A stretch of DNA of 64,000 nt from assembly GCF_001513955.1 (NCBI RefSeq), contig NZ_KQ948154.1, forward strand, positions 62,001 to 126,000. The letters run 5' to 3'. This stretch comes from Streptomyces pseudovenezuelae (GTDB lineage: Bacteria > Actinomycetota > Actinomycetes > Streptomycetales > Streptomycetaceae). Within the stretch, counting starts at the first letter, position 1, and each line of letters starts with the position of its first letter. A model generated the notes under the pieces. The model did not search any database, was not told the DNA's origin, and worked only from the letters and a program-made list of their open reading frames with translations. Shown here piece by piece: positions 33,802 through 41,343 of the stretch. The translations under genes were made by a program, and so were the position numbers.

Positions 33802-34859
33802 TTCTGATACACCCCCTGCTCGCCGAGCAGGTGCGCGAACTTGTTCGCACCCAGCACGAGGCAGATTCCTATGGCTCCCTTGACGAGGCCGACCGCGGCC
33901 GCGTAGCTGAAGTCGCCGTTCTGGATACCCATGTTCCACACGTAGGTGTCGAGGACCTCGCTGGCCCCCACGCCGACCGCGTCCCGCTGGAGCAGGAACT
34001 GCTCGAACCCGACGCTCAGCGCGTCGCCCACCCGCAGCACCAGCAGCAGCGCGATCACCGGGCGCAGCGCGGGCAGCGTCACGTGCCACATCCGGCGCCA
34101 GCGCCCGGCGCCGTCCATGGCGGCGGCCTCGTACAGGTCGGTGCTGACGGCCGCCAGCGCGGCGAGGAAGACGATGATCCCCCAGCCTGCGTCCTTCCAC
34201 ACGGCCTGCGCGGTGACCAGGTACTTGAACAGGCTCGCGTTGGTCATCAGGTCGAAGCCGGTCCAGCCGTGGTCCTCCAGGGTCTGGGCGATGATGCCCG
34301 CGCCGCCGAAGATCTGCTGGAACACGGTGACGACGAGGACCCACGAGAAGAAGTGCGGCAGATACATGATCGCCTGCGCCACGGCCCGCACCCTCGGCCG
34401 GATCACGCTGTTGATGAGCAGCGCGAGCGCGATGGGGATCGGGAAGAACAGCACCAGCTGGAGCGCGAACAGCAGGACGGTGTTCTTCGCGGCGCCCCAG
34501 AACAGCGGGTCGTCGACCATCCGCGAGAACTGCTCCACGCCGACCCAGGGGCTGTGGAAGATCGCGGTGACGCCGTTGCTGGAGATGTACGGGTCGTAGT
34601 CCTGGAAGGCGACGACGTTGCCCAGCAGCGGAACGTAGTTGAAGAGCAGGAGCAGGAGGATGACGGGCAGTGTCATCAGGATGAGCGCGCGGTCGCGGCG
34701 CAGCCGGACCCGGAAGGGGACCTTGCCGGCCTTGCTCACCTTGCTTGTCTTGCGCGGCACCCGCGCCTTCGCCACCGCCGCGCCGACCGCGGCCGTCGGT
34801 TCCTCGACGGCCGCGGGAGGACGAGTCCCGTCGGGCCTGCTCCCGGCCGTGAGAGACAT
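33798..34859 (-). CDS. Carbohydrate ABC transporter permease (LplB type)
   Basis: Second membrane subunit of the same importer. The 353-residue product has a cytosolic N-terminal tail of about 60 residues and helices starting ALILMTLPVILLLLLFNYVP. The coupling loop is DLYEAAAMDGAGRWRRMWHV. It belongs to the LplB group of large-substrate CUT1 permeases. Its ATG shares one base with the stop of the solute-binding protein gene (TGATG). Transport substrate by context: xyloglucan oligosaccharides. Confidence 0.94.
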   Translation of the reverse strand: MSLTAGSRPDGTRPPAAVEEPTAAVGAAVAKARVPRKTSKVSKAGKVPFRVRLRRDRALILMTLPVILLLLLFNYVPLLGNVVAFQDYDPYISSNGVTAIFHSPWVGVEQFSRMVDDPLFWGAAKNTVLLFALQLVLFFPIPIALALLINSVIRPRVRAVAQAIMYLPHFFSWVLVVTVFQQIFGGAGIIAQTLEDHGWTGFDLMTNASLFKYLVTAQAVWKDAGWGIIVFLAALAAVSTDLYEAAAMDGAGRWRRMWHVTLPALRPVIALLLVLRVGDALSVGFEQFLLQRDAVGVGASEVLDTYVWNMGIQNGDFSYAAAVGLVKGAIGICLVLGANKFAHLLGEQGVYQK

Positions 34860-36538
34860 CAGTTGGCGCTGCCGTTCTTGTCGATGAGCTCCTTGTACCA
34901 GTCGCGCAGCTTGTCGCCGCCGGAGGACTTCCAGGTGGAGATGGCGGCCTGCACGTCGGACAGCTTGCGGTTGCCGCGCACGTAGTCGATCTCCAGCTGC
35001 TCGAACTGGCTGGAGAGGTTGGCCCAGCGGGTCGGCTCGACGATGTTCATGCCGAAGGTGGACGTCTTCTTCATGAACGCCCCCATCCGCTGCTGCCATT
35101 CGACCTGCTTGCGGGCGACCTCGGGGAAGTCGGGGTGGGCGTAGTAGGCGGCCGGTGCGGCCAGCATCACCCAGGCGTTGAGCACCTCGGAGTTGCCCAG
35201 GTCGTTCTTGACCGGGACGCCGTCCTTGACCGTGTAGTGGGTGCCCTCGACGCCGTAGTCGACGAGCATCCGCTCCTTGGTGCCGTAGGGCGCGGCCGAG
35301 AAGTCGGCGGCGGCCAGCGCGTTCTCGACCGTCGTCTTCGAGGCGCCCTTGCGGATCAGCGACCAGATGGTGGCGGGCGAGGAGGCGTACAGCTTCGGGT
35401 TGCCGCCGTCCGCGCCGAACAGGTCCATGGCGTCGATCACGAGGTCCGGGTTGGACTGGGCCTGTTCGGAGACCTTCCCGTACCAGTCGGCGATGTTGGT
35501 GCACCAGACCAGGGTCTGCCCGGCGGTGAACCGCTGACCCGGGTCGCCCGAGCGCGCCTTGTCGTCGGGGTGGACCACACCCGCGTCGTACAGCTTGCGG
35601 ACCCACTCCAGCGCTTCGAGGTACTCGGGCTGCTCGATGCGGTACGTCAGCTTGCCGTCGGACCCGATGTCCCAGCCGATCGACCCGGAGCCACGGACAC
35701 CGAAGAAGCTCCACGCCGACCAGGTCATGTCACCGCAGGCCCACACCTTGGCCTTGGCGCTGGTGGCCTCCTTGGCCCAGCTCATGAACTCGTCGGCCGA
35801 CTTGGGTACCGAGTAGCCCTTCTTGTCGAAGACGTCCTTGCGGTACAGGGGCGCGATCCAGTTCGCCGTGGCGGCGGGCATCGGGATGCCGCGCAGGGCG
35901 CCGCCGAAGATGCCCATGCGCCAGGCGTCGGAGGGGATCGCGGCCAGGTTCGGGTACTTCTTGACCTTGTCGCCCGCCAGGTACGGACCGAGGTCCATGA
36001 ACTTCGCGGTGACGGCGTTCGAGATCTTGCCGACCAGTTCCCAGCTGGGCACGACCACCATGTCGGGTATGGAGCTGGAGGCGAGGACGGCCCCGAGCTT
36101 CTGGCCGTAGGTGTTGCCGTCCTGGTTCTGCCAGGTGATCTTGGTGCCCGCGGCGGCGTCCAGCGCCTTGTAGTAGGCGCAGCCGGCCTTCGGCGGGGAA
36201 CCCCAGAACGGGGACATGATCTTGATGGGGGCGCCGGTGCCGAGCTTCTCCGGGACCGAGGTCTTGAGGGCGGCGAGGTCGACCTTGCCGGTGTAGCCGG
36301 AGGCCGAGCCGTTCTTGGACGGCAGGTCCGGGTTCGCGACCGTGCTGGCGACGAATGCCGGGAGCAGTTTGTCCGCGGCCTTGCCCGACGTGGTCCCTTC
36401 GCGCTCGCCGCTGTCCGAGCCGCCGCAGGCGGCAAGCAGCGGCATCCCGCCCGCCACCGCTGCGGTGGCGACCGCGGTGGAGGCGAGGAAGCTTCTCCGG
36501 CTCGGCCCGGAGGAGGCGGAAGCGGCGTTCGGCGTCAT
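34859..36538 (-). CDS. Extracellular solute-binding lipoprotein of oligosaccharide ABC importer
   Basis: Captures the substrate outside the membrane. The 559-residue product has a twin-arginine signal (SRRSFLAS, residues 13-20) and a lipobox ending at Cys38 (LLAAC). A large binding-protein domain of the LplA/AlgQ-like group follows, longer than the usual 420 residues, fitting large oligosaccharide ligands. AAGGG precedes the ATG at 36538. It is the first gene of the operon (binding protein, two permeases, GH74, GH42, GH95, GH12) and lies 116 bases from a LacI-type operator. The ligand, probably intact XXXG-type heptasaccharides to nonasaccharides, is inferred from the enzymes. Confidence 0.93.
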   Translation of the reverse strand: MTPNAASASSGPSRRSFLASTAVATAAVAGGMPLLAACGGSDSGEREGTTSGKAADKLLPAFVASTVANPDLPSKNGSASGYTGKVDLAALKTSVPEKLGTGAPIKIMSPFWGSPPKAGCAYYKALDAAAGTKITWQNQDGNTYGQKLGAVLASSSIPDMVVVPSWELVGKISNAVTAKFMDLGPYLAGDKVKKYPNLAAIPSDAWRMGIFGGALRGIPMPAATANWIAPLYRKDVFDKKGYSVPKSADEFMSWAKEATSAKAKVWACGDMTWSAWSFFGVRGSGSIGWDIGSDGKLTYRIEQPEYLEALEWVRKLYDAGVVHPDDKARSGDPGQRFTAGQTLVWCTNIADWYGKVSEQAQSNPDLVIDAMDLFGADGGNPKLYASSPATIWSLIRKGASKTTVENALAAADFSAAPYGTKERMLVDYGVEGTHYTVKDGVPVKNDLGNSEVLNAWVMLAAPAAYYAHPDFPEVARKQVEWQQRMGAFMKKTSTFGMNIVEPTRWANLSSQFEQLEIDYVRGNRKLSDVQAAISTWKSSGGDKLRDWYKELIDKNGSAN

Positions 36539-36654
36539 TGCGTCAACCCTTCATGGCGCACCAGGACACCCGGCGGTGGAGCCGTCGGCTGCGGTGTCTT
36601 GAGTGGATCTGGCTGAGCTGAAGCGATACTTCGACCGTGTGGCGGAATCCGTAG

Positions 36655-36668
36655 TCGAAGCGCTTCGA
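36655..36668. promoter_or_regulatory. LacI-type operator 3, transporter operon promoter
   Basis: Perfect 14-base palindrome TCGAAGCGCTTCGA, sharing the 12-base core with the operators before lacI. It lies 117 bases before the start of the solute-binding protein gene. A weaker half-matching sequence (GAAG and CTTC separated by 5 bases) is seen at 36620-36632. Confidence 0.8.
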
Positions 36669-36785
36669 TGTTGCTGTGAGGTTAAGTGAACACCCAGGGG
36701 TGCACAAGGGTCGTTCCCAAGATTCCTGCGCGGTGGGAGAGGTGACCTTTTCTTATGCACCGCCTGAAGTGACGGTGTTGATCTC

Positions 36786-36815
36786 TTGACACCCGCCCTC
36801 GTGCCGAATGAGCAT
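36786..36815 (+). promoter_or_regulatory. Putative promoter of the GH3 gene
   Basis: TTGACA at 36786-36791 is a perfect -35 box; GAGCAT at 36810-36815, 18 bases on, is a weak -10 candidate. Operator 4 begins at the end of the -10, so a bound repressor would block RNA polymerase. About 50 bases remain to the start codon. Confidence 0.5.
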
Positions 36816-36828
36816 CGAAGCGCTTCGA
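36815..36828. promoter_or_regulatory. LacI-type operator 4, GH3 promoter
   Basis: Perfect 14-base palindrome TCGAAGCGCTTCGA, identical to operator 3, 147 bases apart in the divergent region between the transporter operon and the GH3 gene. It lies 37 bases before the GH3 start codon. Confidence 0.82.
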
Positions 36829-36864
36829 AAGCATCGAATCGATCCATCGCAAGGGGATCCCCAC

Positions 36865-39720
36865 GTGACCGCACACCCGCCGCACACACCGCCTTTTCGC
36901 GATGCGCACCTGCCGTTCGCGAAGCGCATCGACGATCTGCTGACACGGCTGACCCTCGACGAGAAGATCGGATTCCTGCACCAGTTCGCCCCCGCCGTCG
37001 AACGGCTCGGCATCCAGGCGTTCCGCACCGGCCAGGAGGCACTGCACGGCGTCGCGTGGATGGGCCCGGCGACGGTCTTTCCGCAGGCCGTGGGGCTGGG
37101 CGCGACCTGGAACACCGATCTCGTCCGGCGGATCGGCGAGGCGGTGTCCCAGGAGGTCCGGGCGATGCGCGCCCGCGACGACCGGGTCGGCCTCAACATC
37201 TGGGCACCGACGGTCAATCTGCTCCGGCACCCGCTGTGGGGCCGCAACGAGGAGGGCTACTCGGAGGACCCGAAGCTCACCTCGGCCATCGCCACCGCCT
37301 ACACCCGCGGACTGCGCGGCGACCACCCCACGTACTGGCGCACGGCCCCGGTCCTCAAGCACTGGCTGGCCCACAACAACGAGACGGACCGGGCCATCTC
37401 GTCGAGTTCGGTGCGTCCGCGCGTGCTGCACGAGTACGACCTGCGCGCCTTCCGTGAGGCGGTCGAGGCGGGCGCGGTGGCCGGGGTGATGCCCGCGTAC
37501 AACCTGGTCAACGGCCGCCCCAACCACGTCTCCCCGTATCTGCGCGAGCACCTGCGCACCTGGACGGACGAGGAGCTGCTGGTCTGCTCGGACGCGGGCG
37601 CGCCCTCCAACCTGGTCGATCACGAGCACTACTTCGACACCCACGAGGAGGCCACCGCGGCCTCCCTCAGGGCCGGCGTCGACAGCTTCACCGACCACGG
37701 CACGGACAGCTCGCAGATGATCGCGCGCATCCAGGGGGCCCTCGACCAGGGCCTGTTGACCGAGGCCGAGATCGACACCGCGGTCCGCCGGCAGCTCTCG
37801 GTGCGCTTCCGGCTCGGCGAGTTCGACCCGCGGCACGACCCGCACGCCGACGTCACGGACTTCGACACCCCGGCGCACCGCGCGCTCGCCCAGGAGGCCG
37901 CCGAGCAGGCGATCGTGCTGCTCAGGAACGACGGCGTGCTCCCCCTCGCCGCCGACACCCGGCTCGCGGTGGTCGGTCTGCTCGCCGACGAGTGCAAGCT
38001 CGACTGGTACAGCGGCACGCTCCTGCACCGCTCCACCCCGCTGGAAGGGCTGTACGAGCGGTTCGGCGCCGAGCGGGTGGAGTTCGCGGAGGGTGTGGAC
38101 CGGGTCCGGCTCAAGACCTCCGCCGGGACGTTTCTGCACGTCCTGGCCTCCGCGAGCGGCGAGGACGAGGTGCGCGGCGCCGAGGGCGCTCTGGACCCGG
38201 CGCTGCTCGCGGGCCGCACGGACCTGCCCCCGCTGACGACCGACGCGACCGGCACCGAGTTCGCGCTGATCGACTGGGACGAGGGGGTCCTCACGCTGCG
38301 CGCTCCCGACGGCCGCTATCTCTCCGTCGCCGAGGACGGCTACCTGCGCGCCTCCGCCGACCAGCCCGGAGGCTGGGTCGTCCAGGAGACCTTCCGCCTG
38401 GAACCGCACGGCAGCGGTCACCTCCTCAGGCACATCGGCACGGGCCGCCACGTCTGTGTCGCCGCGGACGGAGTGAAGGTTGCCGACGAGAATCCGGAAG
38501 CCGGGGCGAAGCCGGAAACCTTCGAGCTGATCATCGCCGAACGCGGCGAGGACGCAGTGACCCGGATCACGTCCGAGGCCGACGTCGTCCTGGTCGTCGC
38601 GGGCAACGATCCGCACCTCAACGGCCGGGAGACCGAGGACCGCGCCTCGCTGCGGCTCCCCGCGCACCAGGAACGCCTGCTGCGGGCGGCGCGCGCCGCG
38701 AACCCCCGGACCGTGCTGGCGCTGGTCTCCGCCTACCCGTACGCGGTCGACACGTCCGGCCTGGCAGCGGCGCTCTGGACGGCCCACGGGGGCCAGGCCG
38801 CCGGCACCGCCCTGGCCCGCGTCCTGGCCGGGGACGTCTCCCCCGCCGGCCGCCTCCCGCAGACCTGGTACGAGAGCGACGCGGACCTGCCCGGCCTCCT
38901 CGACTACGACGTCATCGGCAGCCGCCAGACCTACCTGTACTTCGAGGGCACCCCCCTGTTCCCGTTCGGGCACGGGCTGTCGTACACCTCCTTCTCGTAC
39001 GGCGACCTCACGACCCGCGTGACAGAAGAGGCGCTGCACGTCTCGTTCACGATCACGAACACCGGTGACGTCATCGCCGACGAGGTCGCCCAGCTCTACA
39101 CCCGAGCGATCGATCCGGCACTCCCCCGCCCGCGCCGGGAGCTGGTGGCCCACCGGCGGGTCACGCTCGCCCCGGGCGCCCAGGAGGAGCTGTCCTTCGA
39201 AGTCCCGCTGCGCGCCTTCGAGTTCTGGGATGTGGCGCAGGGCCGGTGGCGTCTGGAGCCGGGTCCCTACGAACTCCTGGCCGGTGCCTCAAGCGAGGAC
39301 ATCCGGCTGCGCACGGCAGTGCCGCTCGACGGCGAGCCCGGCGCACCGCGGCCGGTGCGCCAACGGGGCCTGGAGGGCGCGGACTTCGACGAACAGAGCG
39401 GTGTGGAGATCGTCGACCGGACGAGGGTCGCGGGTGACGCGGTCACGGCCACTGAGGGCCGTGCCGGTGAACTGCTCTACCGGGACTGCGACTTCGGCGA
39501 CGGCGTCACGGAGGCGACGGTGACGGTGTCCGGCGAGGGCTCGGTCGAGCTGTCACTGGACGGGGGCGCGGTGCTGGCCACCTGGCAGGTGGCGGAGTCC
39601 GGCTCCGGACCGTACGACTACACCACCCTCGGCGCCGGGGTCGTCGCCGAGGGCGTGCACGACGTGCACCTCAGGCTGCGCGGCCCGCTGCGGCTCGCGC
39701 ACGTCGGTTTCTCCGGTTGA
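36865..39720 (+). CDS. GH3 beta-glucosidase with inserted beta-trefoil-like domain and CBM6-like tail
   Basis: Expected to release backbone glucose from stripped xyloglucan oligosaccharides in the cytoplasm; no signal peptide. In the 951-residue product the GH3 barrel spans about 15-300 with KHWLAHNNETDR and the nucleophile in LVCSDAGAP (Asp243). The second GH3 domain is interrupted at about 412-562 by an insertion resembling fascin-like beta-trefoil repeats (GRYLSVAEDGYLRA, ETFRLEPHG), where other GH3 enzymes carry PA14. A fibronectin-III-like domain (about 700-810) and a CBM6-like domain (about 825-951) follow. GTG at 36865 has AAGGGG upstream; the in-frame ATG at 36808 overlaps the promoter and operator and is rejected. 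Confidence 0.9.
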   Translation: MTAHPPHTPPFRDAHLPFAKRIDDLLTRLTLDEKIGFLHQFAPAVERLGIQAFRTGQEALHGVAWMGPATVFPQAVGLGATWNTDLVRRIGEAVSQEVRAMRARDDRVGLNIWAPTVNLLRHPLWGRNEEGYSEDPKLTSAIATAYTRGLRGDHPTYWRTAPVLKHWLAHNNETDRAISSSSVRPRVLHEYDLRAFREAVEAGAVAGVMPAYNLVNGRPNHVSPYLREHLRTWTDEELLVCSDAGAPSNLVDHEHYFDTHEEATAASLRAGVDSFTDHGTDSSQMIARIQGALDQGLLTEAEIDTAVRRQLSVRFRLGEFDPRHDPHADVTDFDTPAHRALAQEAAEQAIVLLRNDGVLPLAADTRLAVVGLLADECKLDWYSGTLLHRSTPLEGLYERFGAERVEFAEGVDRVRLKTSAGTFLHVLASASGEDEVRGAEGALDPALLAGRTDLPPLTTDATGTEFALIDWDEGVLTLRAPDGRYLSVAEDGYLRASADQPGGWVVQETFRLEPHGSGHLLRHIGTGRHVCVAADGVKVADENPEAGAKPETFELIIAERGEDAVTRITSEADVVLVVAGNDPHLNGRETEDRASLRLPAHQERLLRAARAANPRTVLALVSAYPYAVDTSGLAAALWTAHGGQAAGTALARVLAGDVSPAGRLPQTWYESDADLPGLLDYDVIGSRQTYLYFEGTPLFPFGHGLSYTSFSYGDLTTRVTEEALHVSFTITNTGDVIADEVAQLYTRAIDPALPRPRRELVAHRRVTLAPGAQEELSFEVPLRAFEFWDVAQGRWRLEPGPYELLAGASSEDIRLRTAVPLDGEPGAPRPVRQRGLEGADFDEQSGVEIVDRTRVAGDAVTATEGRAGELLYRDCDFGDGVTEATVTVSGEGSVELSLDGGAVLATWQVAESGSGPYDYTTLGAGVVAEGVHDVHLRLRGPLRLAHVGFSG

Positions 39721-39744
39721 GGGACCGGGGCGGCCGGCACACAG

Positions 39745-39786
39745 GAAGGGGCCCGGCACCGGAAGGCATCGGTGCCGGGCCCCTTC
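39745..39786. terminator. Strong bidirectional terminator after GH3 gene
   Basis: Perfect 17-base inverted repeat (39745-39761 and 39770-39786) with an 8-base loop, between the convergent GH3 and aldehyde dehydrogenase genes. It marks the right edge of the xyloglucan locus. Confidence 0.88.
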
Positions 39787-39808
39787 GGGGTTCCCCCAGA
39801 GGGTTTCC

Positions 39809-41254
39809 CTAGAGAGCGAGGCCGGTCAGCACCAGCACCCGCTCGTAGGTGTAGTCGTCCATCGCGTACCGCACGCCCTCGCGGCCCACACCGGACTGCT
39901 TGACCCCGCCGTACGGCATCTGGTCGGCGCGGTAGGAGGGCACGTCACCGACGACCACGCCGCCGACCTCCAGGGCGCGGTGGGCGCGGAAGGCGGCCTG
40001 GAGGTCGTGGGTGAACACGCCTGCCTGGAGGCCGTACTTGGAGGAGTTGACCGCGTCGAAGGCGGCCGTCTCTCCGTCCACCTTCTGCACGGTGAGGACC
40101 GGCCCGAAGACCTCCTCGCAGGAGATCGTCGTGTCCGCCGGGACGTCGGCGAGGACGGTCGGCGCGTAGGAGGCGCCGTCGCGGTCGCCGCCGGTGAGCA
40201 GGGTGGCGCCCGCCTCGACGGCCTCCTTCACCCACGCCTCGACGCGCACCGCCGCGTCCTCGCTGACCAGCGGGCCGACGTCGGTCTTGTCGTCACCCGG
40301 GTCGCCGGTGACCTGGGCCTCGACGGCGGCGACGATCCGCGGGAGCAGCCGGTCGTAGACCGACGCGTCGGCGATCACCCGCTGCACGGAGATGCAGGAC
40401 TGGCCGCCCTGGTAGTTGGAGAAGGTCGCGATGCGGGTCGCGGCCCAGTCGAGGTCCTCGTCGCTCGCCCAGTCGCCGAGGACGACCGCGGCGCCGTTGC
40501 CGCCCAGCTCCAGGGTGCAGTGCTTGCGGGGCACCGAGTCCATGATCGCGTAACCGACCTTCTCGGAACCGGTGAAGGAGATCACGGGCAGCCGCTCGTC
40601 CTGGACGAGGGCGGGCATCCGGTCGTTCGGGACGGGCAGGATGCTCCACGCGCCTGCGGGCAGCTCGGTCTCGGCGAGGAGTTCGCCGATGACCAGCCCG
40701 GAGAGCGGGGTCGCCGGGGCGGGCTTCAGGATGATCGGGGCGCCGGCCGCGATCGCCGGGGCGATCTTGTGGGCGCAGAGGTTGAGCGGGAAGTTGAAGG
40801 GCGCGATCCCGAGCACGACCCCCTTCGGGAAGCGCCGGGTCAGCGCGAGACGGCCCTGGCCGCCGGGGTCGGTGTCGAGGCGCTGGGCCTCACCGCCGTT
40901 GAACCGGCGGGCCTCCTCAGCGGCGAACCGGAACACCGAGACGGCACGGCCGACCTCCCCCCGGGCCCACTTGATCGGCTTGCCGTTCTCGGCGGAGATC
41001 AGCTGGGCGATCTCCTCGGTGCGCTCGACGAGCCGGCGGCTGACGTGGTCGAGGGCGGCGGCGCGGACGTGGGCGGGAGTGGCGGCGAAGTCCTCGCGGA
41101 CGGCGTACGCGGCGGCCACGGCCTCCTCGGTCTGCGCGTCGCTCGGCACACTCACCGTGCCGACCAGCCGGCCGTCCCACGGAGAGGTGACATCGAAGGT
41201 GTCCTCGCCGGTGACCTGGCGGCCGGCGAGCCAGAAGGCGGTGGTGGAAGTCAT
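39809..41254 (-). CDS. NAD(P)-dependent aldehyde dehydrogenase
   Basis: Oxidises an aldehyde to the acid. The 481-residue product has the catalytic glutamate in LELGGNGAA and the catalytic cysteine in YQGGQSCISVQRV. The cofactor stretch is GIAPFNFPLN with KPAPATPLS. It resembles the lactaldehyde/phosphonoacetaldehyde-type branch rather than classical succinate semialdehyde dehydrogenases. Its gene lies just downstream of the PucR-type regulator gene on the same strand and near gabT, so succinate semialdehyde from GABA is one plausible substrate. The ATG at 41254 gives a family-like N-terminus; the longer frame overlaps the regulator gene. Confidence 0.9.
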   Translation of the reverse strand: MTSTTAFWLAGRQVTGEDTFDVTSPWDGRLVGTVSVPSDAQTEEAVAAAYAVREDFAATPAHVRAAALDHVSRRLVERTEEIAQLISAENGKPIKWARGEVGRAVSVFRFAAEEARRFNGGEAQRLDTDPGGQGRLALTRRFPKGVVLGIAPFNFPLNLCAHKIAPAIAAGAPIILKPAPATPLSGLVIGELLAETELPAGAWSILPVPNDRMPALVQDERLPVISFTGSEKVGYAIMDSVPRKHCTLELGGNGAAVVLGDWASDEDLDWAATRIATFSNYQGGQSCISVQRVIADASVYDRLLPRIVAAVEAQVTGDPGDDKTDVGPLVSEDAAVRVEAWVKEAVEAGATLLTGGDRDGASYAPTVLADVPADTTISCEEVFGPVLTVQKVDGETAAFDAVNSSKYGLQAGVFTHDLQAAFRAHRALEVGGVVVGDVPSYRADQMPYGGVKQSGVGREGVRYAMDDYTYERVLVLTGLAL

Positions 41255-41343
41255 GCCCCCACGGTAGGGCCGTGAGGTCGCGAGGGAATTTGTCCGGGGT
41301 GTAGCAGTGGGGCGGACCAGCACTCCGGCCCGGCCAATCGCCG

